Shown here: positions 10,622-18,226 of the stretch, in pieces | Layout of the letters: each line of letters opens with the position of its first letter | Numbering within the stretch: the first letter of the stretch is position 1 | Virus record (IMG/VR): IMGVR_UViG_3300027996_000135 | Span: 1-27,175 of that record | Length of the DNA: 27,175 nucleotides | Strand: one strand, 5' to 3' | Source: a virus | Made by a program: the position numbers and the translations under genes | The notes under the pieces: generated by a model | Told to the model about the DNA's origin: nothing | Database searches by the model: none | The model's input: the letters and a program-made list of their open reading frames with translations, nothing else

Positions 10622-11806
10622 TTACTTTCTCTTATCGTATTCAATAAAATAATCTGTGTGGCTTACTTCGTTACCAAATTTTGGTATTACTTGGATTGAA
10701 TAACCACTATAAGAATCACCGAAATTATGTTGAATCCAGGAACTTGGCGGTGCGAAAGACATAAAATTTCTATAATCAAACTTCTTTGTTCGTTGGTAGC
10801 CTATTTGGTGCAAGTCACCTTTTTCAACGTGAATAAATTTTGAATTAATGTCATAATGTTCAATGTAATCATTAATTAAACGAATAGCTTTGTCGTTTAA
10901 AACTACCGGAAGGCCGCCTTTCATTTGCTCTTTATCTTTACCGTGCGTTAAAACAAAACAATGATCGCCATACGTTCGGTGTTCAATAAACCTTTCCAAT
11001 ATATCAACTTCAACAATGTCATTTGAGTACATTAAATTGATAATCTTTTGAATACCTTTATTAATTATCAATGCAAAATCTCCGGAGTGATTGTCGTTAC
11101 AGATACACCGAAGAATTATTTTATTTGCAACATTTGCTTCAACTAAAGAGCGAATCAAGTTAACATAAGCATCAACACATACTTCAAAAACTTCAGCGTT
11201 TGACATATTTTGCGGTAAATTATGACCACCTCGCGTTGTATAACCATTCCAACCATCAGCCAAATCACCTAAATCATCAAGTAACAACAAGTCGAAAGTT
11301 CCGAAAGTTGAATGTTCTTTTAAAATACTATTATAAACCTTTTCAATTGATTTATTATAAATTTTTGAATTGTATTCGTATTGGAATAAAGAGTTGTTTC
11401 CTGGATTTGGATTCATTCCAACGTGTGAATCTGTTATGGTAACTTTTAAAGCCTTATTTGATTTGCTTGATGGTTGTGTTCGCTTTATCGGTGTAAAGTC
11501 TTTTAAATGCTTTTCAATTATTGAATCAAATACATCACCAATTTTTACGGTTTGGTCTTGTTTTTCTTCAACAACATTCAAAGAAAAATGTTCTGATTTG
11601 TGCCAATAATGCCGTATTTTTTCCGGTGAAATTCCTTTTTCAATACATTCACCAATTAAAGCCGGATCGTAACCGCGATAAATGTAAAGTTTTTCTAATT
11701 GTTCAGCGGTTATTGTATATTTTGAGTTCCTTGTTCCTTGTTTTGTTTTGATTTCTAAGCCTAAAATTTCGGCTTCTGAATCTGATAATCTTAACCGTTT
11801 TTTCAT
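10622..11806 (-). CDS. calcineurin-like metallophosphoesterase
   Basis: 394 residues. Residues 1-75 look helix-turn-helix-like (ITAEQLEKLYIYRGYDPALI). From 119 on, metal-site motifs appear in the order of the calcineurin-like fold: TITDSHVG (Asp126, His128), LLDDLGDLADGW (Asp181), CICNDNHSGD (Asn239, His240), VLTHGK (His288) and VEKGDLHQIG (His333). This fits phosphodiesterases/nucleases such as Mre11/SbcD-like enzymes, but the substrate cannot be read from sequence. Similar proteins occur in other phages near DNA-processing genes. It is the last gene of the late strand, eight bases after the spanin-like gene, and its end leads into the late/early junction. A role in DNA processing during late infection is an inference. 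Confidence 0.78.
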   Translation of the reverse strand: MKKRLRLSDSEAEILGLEIKTKQGTRNSKYTITAEQLEKLYIYRGYDPALIGECIEKGISPEKIRHYWHKSEHFSLNVVEEKQDQTVKIGDVFDSIIEKHLKDFTPIKRTQPSSKSNKALKVTITDSHVGMNPNPGNNSLFQYEYNSKIYNKSIEKVYNSILKEHSTFGTFDLLLLDDLGDLADGWNGYTTRGGHNLPQNMSNAEVFEVCVDAYVNLIRSLVEANVANKIILRCICNDNHSGDFALIINKGIQKIINLMYSNDIVEVDILERFIEHRTYGDHCFVLTHGKDKEQMKGGLPVVLNDKAIRLINDYIEHYDINSKFIHVEKGDLHQIGYQRTKKFDYRNFMSFAPPSSWIQHNFGDSYSGYSIQVIPKFGNEVSHTDYFIEYDKRK

Positions 11807-11814
11807 TTTATTTG

Positions 11815-12183
11815 TTAAAATAAGAGTTGTGTTGAAACTCCTAAGATTGCGCCAAATATAATAAAAAGTTTCCGATTTCTTTTCATTCTCAAAATATTAA
11901 CCCTTTTATCAATCAATTCTTGGCCTTGTTTTTCAATAACAATTTCTTGGCTTACAATAATATTTGAATCAATTTTAATAACCGAACTTAGCCTTGAAAT
12001 AATTGAATCTTTTAACGGTAATTGTTGAAGGTCTGTAATAATTTGCCGCGCTTCTTCATACGTGAAACATTTTAAACTATCTGTTAAAATAACTTGTGAA
12101 TGAACTGTCAATTTGGTGCTTAGTAGCATTGTGAAAAAAAGCACTATCCAAAAGAATTTTGTCTTTAAACCTTTCGATTTCAT
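11815..12183 (-). CDS. exported spanin-like lysis protein
   Basis: 122 residues. An N-terminal signal peptide is clear: basic MKSKGLKTK, hydrophobic FFWIVLFFTMLL, then STKLTVHSQ. The body (CFTYEEARQIITDLQQLPLK, then DSIISRLSSVIKIDSNIIVS) is helical. A second hydrophobic segment near the C-terminus (KLFIIFGAILGVSTQLLF) follows a basic RMKRNRK. No Cys of a lipobox is seen, so it is not a classical outer-membrane Rz1. The gene starts 107 bases inside the preceding membrane gene, in another frame, like Rz/Rz1 pairs. Together with the endolysin and holin-like genes this suggests a spanin-like role; family not confirmed. Confidence 0.6.
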   Translation of the reverse strand: MKSKGLKTKFFWIVLFFTMLLSTKLTVHSQVILTDSLKCFTYEEARQIITDLQQLPLKDSIISRLSSVIKIDSNIIVSQEIVIEKQGQELIDKRVNILRMKRNRKLFIIFGAILGVSTQLLF

Positions 12184-12352
12184 AATTCAAATATTTTTTA
12201 TCATTTTTTAAAGATTGGATTTCAAGCAAATAATTAACTTCTTGTTGTGTGTACCCTTCAACTCTTACTGAAGTGCCTTTAAATAGGCTTAAAATAAGCG
12301 ACAAGGCTATAATACCCAAAACAACTAAAGCTATTAAATCAAGTTTTCTCAT
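12077..12352 (-). CDS. inner-membrane spanin-like protein
   Basis: 91 residues from ATG 12352, which overlaps the stop of the 60-residue gene (ATGA). A longer open frame to 12475 lies over that gene and is rejected. One membrane segment at about 4-24 (LDLIALVVLGIIALSLILSL) is followed by a helical periplasmic part (EVNYLLEIQSLKNDKKYLNY, EIERFKDKILLDSAFF). N-in membrane anchor plus coiled-coil-like body is the shape of an i-spanin (Rz). The next gene begins inside it. I infer the role from shape and position. Confidence 0.6.
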   Translation of the reverse strand: MRKLDLIALVVLGIIALSLILSLFKGTSVRVEGYTQQEVNYLLEIQSLKNDKKYLNYEIERFKDKILLDSAFFHNATKHQIDSSFTSYFNR

Positions 12353-12531
12353 TCCTTCGGGCCTAATCCAATCAATGAATCTTTTGATCTTAGTAATATT
12401 AATCCAATAGTGCCAACCGCACCGGCTTCTGTTTCTGTATGTTCTTTGCTTATGTATAAAGCAATAGCAATACATAAAATTGTTAATCCAAGCATTGTCG
12501 TAACAATACCATCTTTGAATAATCTTTTCAT
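12349..12531 (-). CDS. small holin-like membrane protein
   Basis: 60 residues. A first hydrophobic segment at 8-28 (DGIVTTMLGLTILCIAIALY) and a second, shorter one at about 36-47 (EAGAVGTIGLILL) are joined by SKEHTETEAG. The end RSKDSLIGLGPKE is charged. Size, two hydrophobic segments and position just after the endolysin gene fit a holin or holin-like protein that permeabilises the cytoplasmic membrane. It is coupled to the next gene by ATGA. No family match can be claimed. Confidence 0.6.
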   Translation of the reverse strand: MKRLFKDGIVTTMLGLTILCIAIALYISKEHTETEAGAVGTIGLILLRSKDSLIGLGPKE

Positions 12532-12543
12532 TTTTCTTTTTTT

Positions 12544-13068
12544 TTATGTTACCGGGTGAATATACCCTTTTAAAACTAAACCATTTTTGCGCGGTTGGAA
12601 ACTTCTACTTCTTTTTTTACCATCTGCAACAATATAACCTTCACGACCTCCTTTATCATTTGTATTTCCATCAACCGTAAAGATATAACTTTCAGTCCAA
12701 TATTCAACAATTGCCGCGTGACCCGAAGAAGTCGCAACTCCATTTCTATATTTTTGCCAAATAGCAATTGAACCAACTTTTGGTTCTTTGGAAGTCCAAC
12801 CGATTTCTTTAAAATGTCTATAAGTACGAACCGCACCACCGGAAAATTCAGCCTTTGCAATTTCAAAACTTTCTGCAAAATCATCATAAGATAATTGCCA
12901 ACATAACCAACAAAAATAAACGCACCAAGCGTGACCATTTTTAAAAGTTGTAAAATGCCGAATTAATGAATCAAAATCTTTATCTTTGAAACCTTTATTT
13001 CCTGGAATTTCTTCTTGACCTAAAAATTCTTTTGCATAACTAAGTGAACACCCTCCGATTGTTTCCAT
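12544..13068 (-). CDS. CHAP-like endolysin (peptidoglycan amidase/peptidase)
   Basis: 174 residues. Cys49 lies in GHAWCVYFCWLCW, the usual N-terminal catalytic Cys context of CHAP/NlpC-P60 enzymes. PKVGSIAIWQ and SSGHAAIVEYW supply the His (His117), and FTVDGNTND (Asp133/Asn135) the third polar position. No signal peptide is present, so release would need the holin. It follows the 314-residue tail gene by one base and leads into the lysis genes. Cleavage of peptidoglycan stem peptides or amide bonds at the end of infection is the likely role; the exact bond cannot be read. The C-terminal KGYIHPVT is short and no cell-wall-binding domain follows. Confidence 0.8.
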   Translation of the reverse strand: METIGGCSLSYAKEFLGQEEIPGNKGFKDKDFDSLIRHFTTFKNGHAWCVYFCWLCWQLSYDDFAESFEIAKAEFSGGAVRTYRHFKEIGWTSKEPKVGSIAIWQKYRNGVATSSGHAAIVEYWTESYIFTVDGNTNDKGGREGYIVADGKKRSRSFQPRKNGLVLKGYIHPVT

Positions 13069-14013
13069 TTATTTTACATTTCGTTTAACTCTGTTTTTCC
13101 TTCTTTCTTCAAACTTAATTTCATCAGCCGCCTTTGTTGATTTGCCGAAATATTCCGTGTCAATTGAAGTTGGAATAACTGAAATATTTTTTAAATTATC
13201 TGTATTATCTAAATTATAATCTGAAATCAAAATTTCATTTGCAAGTAATATTGAATCAATTTCATCGCGTAAACAATGCGGCCAAAAATACGCCTCAACT
13301 GTAAATTCGTGAACAATCGAATCTTGTATTTGTGTTGTGTTTCTATTGCGATCCAAATAATTGTCTTGCTCCAATCTTCTTTGTTTATTTCCAAAGAACC
13401 CAGGAATCCGAATTTGTTCTTTCCAATTAGTACCTAAATAATCCAAACCGGGTGAAATTGTATTTCCGTTTTGAGTAGTTTCAATTCTCACCGTTTCATT
13501 TGCCCTTGCATCTGAATATTGCGATAAATCAAATAAACAAGAACATTCTTCAATTGATTTGAATGATGCCGGAACGGTATTTGAAAGCGTGATTTTTTTA
13601 ATTTTATAACCGCCCGATCCGTGAAGATTTAAAACTTTTTGCCATTCTAATTTATAGCCTAAATAATCATTTTGAAAAAAGGAATAACCGTTAGCAGATG
13701 AAAAAGAGCCGGTTGGAAAATAAGTGCCATAAATAGATGTATTTAATGTAGCTAAAAAATTACAATTTTCATCTAATAATTTAAACGTAACAGTTGTCAA
13801 CGGTTTTTGCCAAGCTAAAAATGAAGTAAAATCATTGTTTTGTAAACTATCAGAAGTTAAATCACCGAACACCGGCAAAGCACCAACACATTCAGAAATT
13901 AAAGTTGTTGGAATTGTAGCAACTTCATCATCTAAAGTTTTTGATATTAATTGGCTTGTCATACCGTTTAAAGTCATCAATCTTGTTCCGGGTACTCTTT
14001 GAATTATTGACAT
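13069..14013 (-). CDS. tail tip/baseplate-like protein
   Basis: 314 residues, mostly beta-rich with several Cys (ECVG, ENCNF, EECSCLFDLS, HCLRDE). It begins MSIIQRVPGTRLMTLNGMTS; I do not recognise a family. A basic tail (RRKNRVKRNVK) ends it. It lies between the 86-residue gene and the endolysin, at the end of the tail module, which suggests a tail tip or receptor-related virion protein. Structure prediction would be needed to say more. Confidence 0.6.
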   Translation of the reverse strand: MSIIQRVPGTRLMTLNGMTSQLISKTLDDEVATIPTTLISECVGALPVFGDLTSDSLQNNDFTSFLAWQKPLTTVTFKLLDENCNFLATLNTSIYGTYFPTGSFSSANGYSFFQNDYLGYKLEWQKVLNLHGSGGYKIKKITLSNTVPASFKSIEECSCLFDLSQYSDARANETVRIETTQNGNTISPGLDYLGTNWKEQIRIPGFFGNKQRRLEQDNYLDRNRNTTQIQDSIVHEFTVEAYFWPHCLRDEIDSILLANEILISDYNLDNTDNLKNISVIPTSIDTEYFGKSTKAADEIKFEERRKNRVKRNVK

Positions 14014-14015
14014 AT

Positions 14016-14276
14016 TTATTCAGTTATTGGAATTTGTTCGGTCCATTTATCGGTTTGCATTAATTCCAAAATAGCGTGGTGATCGTATGTTCCAACCGGA
14101 ATAACCGAAGCATCCATTATAAAAGTAGGTGTATAACCTTCATTCCATTTAATAGCAAACTCTGTATTATCTAAACTTTTACGAATAGTATTTATAGAAG
14201 TTTCTTCTATCTGTGAAAAGTCTATTAACTCTAAGTCTGAAAGGTTAATTACTGCGTATGTTCTATGATTGTGCAT
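14016..14276 (-). CDS. hypothetical small tail-region protein
   Basis: 86 residues: MHNHRTYAVINLSDLELIDF, then SQIEETSINTIRKSLDNTEF and AIKWNEGYTPTFIMDASVIP, ending LELMQTDKWTEQIPITE. Similar small proteins in this position are, from memory, seen in flavobacterial phages and have no known role. It follows the lectin-like gene by nine bases and precedes the 314-residue gene by two. Confidence 0.65.
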   Translation of the reverse strand: MHNHRTYAVINLSDLELIDFSQIEETSINTIRKSLDNTEFAIKWNEGYTPTFIMDASVIPVGTYDHHAILELMQTDKWTEQIPITE

Positions 14277-14285
14277 AATTATTTT

Positions 14286-15044
14286 TTAAGGTACATCCAT
14301 TTGATAAGTAGGCCCATTTATTAAAGTTCCATCGTTTCCACCGCTTCCGCTATCGATTGCAGTAGTTCCGCTTCCTTCCTCGAATCTATACCACCCTAAA
14401 GGGTTTAGGCTTATTAAACTTGTTGGCTGCCCTATGCCGTAAATAGTTGCAGCGTTACCACTTGTTAGCTCTGAATTGAAAAGAGCAAATTCGTCTTGAT
14501 TACCAGGAAAAAAACTACTCGCAAAATTGTTACCCGAAATGTAAGCATTTTGAGCCACTACAATAGTGTTGTTTTGCAAATTGTCTTGAGTTACTGTAAC
14601 CGTTTCTGAAATTCCATTTTTGTAAACATTTATGCCCGTTCCTAATCCGCTTCCATCGTAGGTAATCACTATATTTGTCCAAACACTTGGCAACACAATC
14701 GCTCCCGTATTCGTAGTTATTCTTTTCCTTGTTGCAGTACTACCGCTATTAGTGTTATAAAGATTAAAATACAAAGTATTGCTACCTGCTCCACTTGCTG
14801 AATTAAAATATATTAAAATACCTCTACCTCCCGTGTATTTTGAATAAATATATTTAACACCGCTAACTGAATTTGGATTAACCCAAGTTGACAAAGTAAA
14901 CGCATCCGTATATTCAAAATTAATACCATTGCCTATATCCACATAATCATCTGCACCGTCATAATTTAACGAATATAAATTCTCAAAAGAAGGTGTTCCA
15001 CTTTCTAAAAGATTTGCACGAAATGGAATTATTAAATTACTCAT
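14286..15044 (-). CDS. LamG/concanavalin-type lectin domain tail protein
   Basis: 252 residues. From about 28 onward the sequence matches the LamG-type (Laminin_G_3) beta-sandwich: NYDGADDYVDIGNG, FTLSTWVNP, VWTNIVITYDGSG, INVYKNGISE and the late GNQDEFALFNSEL, ending with LGWYRFEEGSG and GNDGTLINGP. Such domains bind glycans and occur in phage tail fibres and adhesins. The first ~25 residues may attach it to the virion. By eye its base composition and codon use are slightly richer in GC than neighbouring genes, which would fit recent acquisition. It directly follows the 155-residue gene (TAAATG). Confidence 0.8.
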   Translation of the reverse strand: MSNLIIPFRANLLESGTPSFENLYSLNYDGADDYVDIGNGINFEYTDAFTLSTWVNPNSVSGVKYIYSKYTGGRGILIYFNSASGAGSNTLYFNLYNTNSGSTATRKRITTNTGAIVLPSVWTNIVITYDGSGLGTGINVYKNGISETVTVTQDNLQNNTIVVAQNAYISGNNFASSFFPGNQDEFALFNSELTSGNAATIYGIGQPTSLISLNPLGWYRFEEGSGTTAIDSGSGGNDGTLINGPTYQMDVP

Positions 15045-15512
15045 TTAATCAAAATTTAATCCAACACTAACTAAAAAATCGCTTCCTTTTTTAACCCAAG
15101 AAATTGAATCAATTGAACTTGCAGCGGTTGAAAGTGTTATTGCACCAGCACCACCATTTACAACTTTAAAAGAAGCCGGAAGCGTTAATGTATGACTTCC
15201 AACACCATCTTGAATAATTACCAAAGTTCCATAATCACCATCAGAAACGTTTGTTGGCTCGTCTAAAATTCGACTTGCGGTTAATGTCACACCGGCATTA
15301 TATCCAAGTGCATAATCCCAAGAAATATTGGCCGCATCGGTTAAAGTTTGAAATGCTTTAATCGGATCAACAATTAAATTACTCTTTTTTATTGCCTTTG
15401 TCGTGTAGCCGGTTGGCGCACCACCATCAACAATTGCTAAAACTATTATATCATCATCACCGGAAGTTGTTACTTCGTCAGCCGCTAAAATTCCACTATA
15501 TTTAATACTCAT
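15045..15512 (-). CDS. small tail fibre-like protein
   Basis: 155 residues. The N-terminal MSIKYSGILAADEVTTSGDD, the Gly/Asp-rich middle (VDGGAPTGYTTKAIKKSNLI) and the C-terminal beta repeats (DGDYGTLVIIQDGVGSHTLT, LPASFKVVNGGAGAITLSTA, then SWVKKGSDFLVSVGLNFD) are typical of head/tail fibre proteins in Bacteroidota phages; by memory, not by a named family. It lies between the large 823-residue virion protein and the LamG protein, so a fibre or fibre-tip role is likely. Confidence 0.62.
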   Translation of the reverse strand: MSIKYSGILAADEVTTSGDDDIIVLAIVDGGAPTGYTTKAIKKSNLIVDPIKAFQTLTDAANISWDYALGYNAGVTLTASRILDEPTNVSDGDYGTLVIIQDGVGSHTLTLPASFKVVNGGAGAITLSTAASSIDSISWVKKGSDFLVSVGLNFD

Positions 15513-15524
15513 ATCTATACAAAT

Positions 15525-17996
15525 TTACTCAATTATTATTATATCATTTAATTCCGTTTCAATAAAAACTCCTAATTCCGTTTCAATTGCAATATCTCCA
15601 ACATCATCACGTAAGGTTGCTGAAAGGTCATAATTAACCGAAGCATCCAAAAGCGAAGCATCAATTAAACATTCTAAAACAACCGTTGAATTATCATCGG
15701 TTAATTTTGTGTAATTTTCTCCAACTAACGGAATCAACGGATTGTTAACAACTGATTCACGTATTGAAGAAAGTTCAAAAATAGTTTGAATATTACCCCC
15801 GTTTTGGTTTAATCTTATTATTCCGTAAGGATTTGTTAAATTCGTTGAACCACCAACCGGTGTAAAGATTGCGCGAATAGTTGTATTTATAGACGTTTGT
15901 AAAATACCCGAAGTATTCGCATTGTTTTCATCAACTGTAATTATTTCAACGGCCCAATCCGGTGTAATATTGTTATCTAAATTATAATCATAATAGGCGT
16001 GTGGTTGCGAAAGAAATTGATAATTAGTAAAAATATTTGTTGGTATAAATGTCGGTGGATTCTGAACAACAACCGCTGCAACCGAATCAATAAAAATAAC
16101 TAATTCATAACCCTCTTTTAAAGAGTAATTACTTGCTTTTAAATTTAAACCGTTGTTTGGTTCGTTAACATCATAAAAAACAGTATTTGCACCCGGTAAA
16201 GAAACCCACTCTTCAAAATTAGCTTTTATTCCAAGCCTTAATTCGTAATCAATTACGTTAATTGGTCCGCGCATTCCTGGGCCTTGAGTTGTTAAAATTG
16301 CGTTGTTGAATTGGCTTCCATTTACCAAATTAAAACCGCGTGTAGTGTTTATATTATAAATTTTATATTGATTTAAACCGGCCGGATTAACCAAAACACC
16401 ACCCGAAAGGCTGTAATTATAACTTTGTAAATCAAATCTATCATCCGTTGAAGGATTCCAAGCCGAAAAATGAACCGATAAGTTTGATAATCCAGCGGCC
16501 AAATCATTGTTTAATTGAAAAGGTGCAACTATTTCAAACCCATCTTCAATCCAACCTTTGTAATCATCAAAACCATCAGCCAAAACAGTATCGTTTATAT
16601 TGTGCGGAAAATGGTTAATTGTATCAATGAAAATTAAATCTTCAATATCCGGGTTATAATCATAAAGTTGTGTGTCTACTTTTAAAGTAACTCTATCCGT
16701 GCCACCGGCATTTGCCGTTTCATCACAAGTTGAAACAAAAATAACATAGTTTTTATTCTCCAATAAAGGTTCAATTGCGGCTAAATAATCAACATCAAAA
16801 GCAACTGAAGCACTTGCGGCATTGTTAAAAATCACCGTATAATTTGTAATTATTGAACTATCAATAAAAGCTAAATCAACTGTTGTGAAAGCCCTATCAA
16901 GAATAAAATTTTCATCAATTGTATTTGCGTTTTGTTGATAATCTAAAGATTCCGGAAGTATTGCAATTCCAACCGCAACATTTGTGTTAACTGTGAATTT
17001 ATTATCTAAAGACCGCAAATTAAACTCAACTTTTGTTTTTTGTTGTGAATTTATTTCAGATACAACCGCTAAAGTATCTTGATTCGTATAAACTAAATTA
17101 ACGGCATTGTATCGATTAGGATTTCCATTTAAACTTTCATTATACCATCCAACCGAACCAAGCCAATTATCAATTGTTGCCGATTTTGTGCCGTTTGGAT
17201 TTGATAATGTTGTGTTAAATTGTGCATCATATACATATTTTAACGTATTTGTCGAAGTAAATAAAGCCGGTTGAATAAGATTTTGAATATTGGAAAGTTC
17301 ACCATCCAAATAGAAAGGCAAAATTGAAAAATAATGTATAATTTCAAAAACTTGTTCATAATCTTCAATTTGCGTTCCGGTTGAAATAAAAGCAACCGTT
17401 GCTGAATCAAAATCAGATTTCCAAGAATTAACACCGGAAGCCGAATTTAAAGCAACCGGGACTAAAGACCGAACACCGCCACCGGTATCAAATCCAACAC
17501 CCGAAGCGGAAAAAGAATTTTCAGCCGTTCCATCAATTTTTGAAACAAAGTTTGTTGGTTCGTTATTCTCTATTAATCCAAATCGGAAGCGTAAACTTTC
17601 AAGCGGTGTTTTACCGTAAAGTTTTGCATCCGGATAAGAAACCGTTGGAACAACCGCACCATCAAAAATGATTTGTGTCGGTGTTAATGATGTTATTGTT
17701 CGGTCTGTAAATATAAACGCAAGGCCAACATTATCATAAAGTGAAATTATATCACCAAGGGCAAAATCAGAATTAATAAAATTTCCGGTTGTTTGGTTTA
17801 AAGTATTTCCAACAACATCAAAAGTATTTACGGCATCGCTTGAAGAAGTCCAGGAAACCGCTATTGTTTGGCGCGTTCTTATTTTATCGGTAATGTTTCC
17901 AACCAAGTTTTTAGTGAAATCACCAAGATTTTGGTCTAATAATTCACCATTATTGAACTGATTAAAAAATTCTGTATCAATTAATCTAAATGCCAT
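15525..17996 (-). CDS. large tail tip/fibre protein (823 residues)
   Basis: 823 residues, acidic, Asn/Thr/Asp-rich and beta-rich with few Cys. It begins MAFRLIDTEFFNQFNNGELL. The middle and end consist of Asn/Thr-rich beta repeats, such as the SATLRDDVGDIAIETELGVF region at the end. The size, position after the tape measure, and composition fit a baseplate, tail tip or side-fibre protein. No catalytic motif or lectin signature can be named. It is separated from the 75-residue gene by a one-base overlap (17996). Confidence 0.65.
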   Translation of the reverse strand: MAFRLIDTEFFNQFNNGELLDQNLGDFTKNLVGNITDKIRTRQTIAVSWTSSSDAVNTFDVVGNTLNQTTGNFINSDFALGDIISLYDNVGLAFIFTDRTITSLTPTQIIFDGAVVPTVSYPDAKLYGKTPLESLRFRFGLIENNEPTNFVSKIDGTAENSFSASGVGFDTGGGVRSLVPVALNSASGVNSWKSDFDSATVAFISTGTQIEDYEQVFEIIHYFSILPFYLDGELSNIQNLIQPALFTSTNTLKYVYDAQFNTTLSNPNGTKSATIDNWLGSVGWYNESLNGNPNRYNAVNLVYTNQDTLAVVSEINSQQKTKVEFNLRSLDNKFTVNTNVAVGIAILPESLDYQQNANTIDENFILDRAFTTVDLAFIDSSIITNYTVIFNNAASASVAFDVDYLAAIEPLLENKNYVIFVSTCDETANAGGTDRVTLKVDTQLYDYNPDIEDLIFIDTINHFPHNINDTVLADGFDDYKGWIEDGFEIVAPFQLNNDLAAGLSNLSVHFSAWNPSTDDRFDLQSYNYSLSGGVLVNPAGLNQYKIYNINTTRGFNLVNGSQFNNAILTTQGPGMRGPINVIDYELRLGIKANFEEWVSLPGANTVFYDVNEPNNGLNLKASNYSLKEGYELVIFIDSVAAVVVQNPPTFIPTNIFTNYQFLSQPHAYYDYNLDNNITPDWAVEIITVDENNANTSGILQTSINTTIRAIFTPVGGSTNLTNPYGIIRLNQNGGNIQTIFELSSIRESVVNNPLIPLVGENYTKLTDDNSTVVLECLIDASLLDASVNYDLSATLRDDVGDIAIETELGVFIETELNDIIIIE

Positions 17997-18223
17997 TATT
18001 CAATTCGTTTTAAATATTCGTCTTTTAATTTTGTCAATTCTGTAATATCTAAGCCTTTTGCCTTTTCAGAAAATTCATCAACAACTTCTTGTTGACTTTC
18101 GCTGATTTTTGTTTTTGATAAAGTTTTCAACGCTTCCATATTTGGCAAAAATTCTTTTAAACTATCAAGCATTTTATTTGCAGTTATTTCAAAATCTTTT
18201 AATTCCTTATCTTTGTTTTTCAT
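17996..18223 (-). CDS. small helical tail-region protein
   Basis: 75 residues, highly charged and helical (MKNKDKELKDFEITANKMLD, SLKEFLPNMEALKTLSKTKI, SEKAKGLDITELTKLKDEYL). No membrane segment. It could be a coiled-coil linker or chaperone between the two large tail proteins. It follows the 582-residue gene by three bases. Not recognised. Confidence 0.65.
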   Translation of the reverse strand: MKNKDKELKDFEITANKMLDSLKEFLPNMEALKTLSKTKISESQQEVVDEFSEKAKGLDITELTKLKDEYLKRIE

Positions 18224-18226
18224 ATT

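Noticed and set aside
12353-12475. N-terminal extension of the i-spanin-like protein
   Set aside because: The extension overlaps the holin-like gene completely; the ATG at 12352 is coupled to that gene's stop and gives a clean membrane anchor.
12576-12938. Open frame of 120 codons on the minus strand overlapping the endolysin
   Set aside because: It lies wholly within the endolysin gene in another frame; the endolysin frame has catalytic motifs, this one has none.
17240-17434. Open frame of 64 codons inside the 823-residue protein gene
   Set aside because: It is a shadow in another frame with no leader, coupling or motif.
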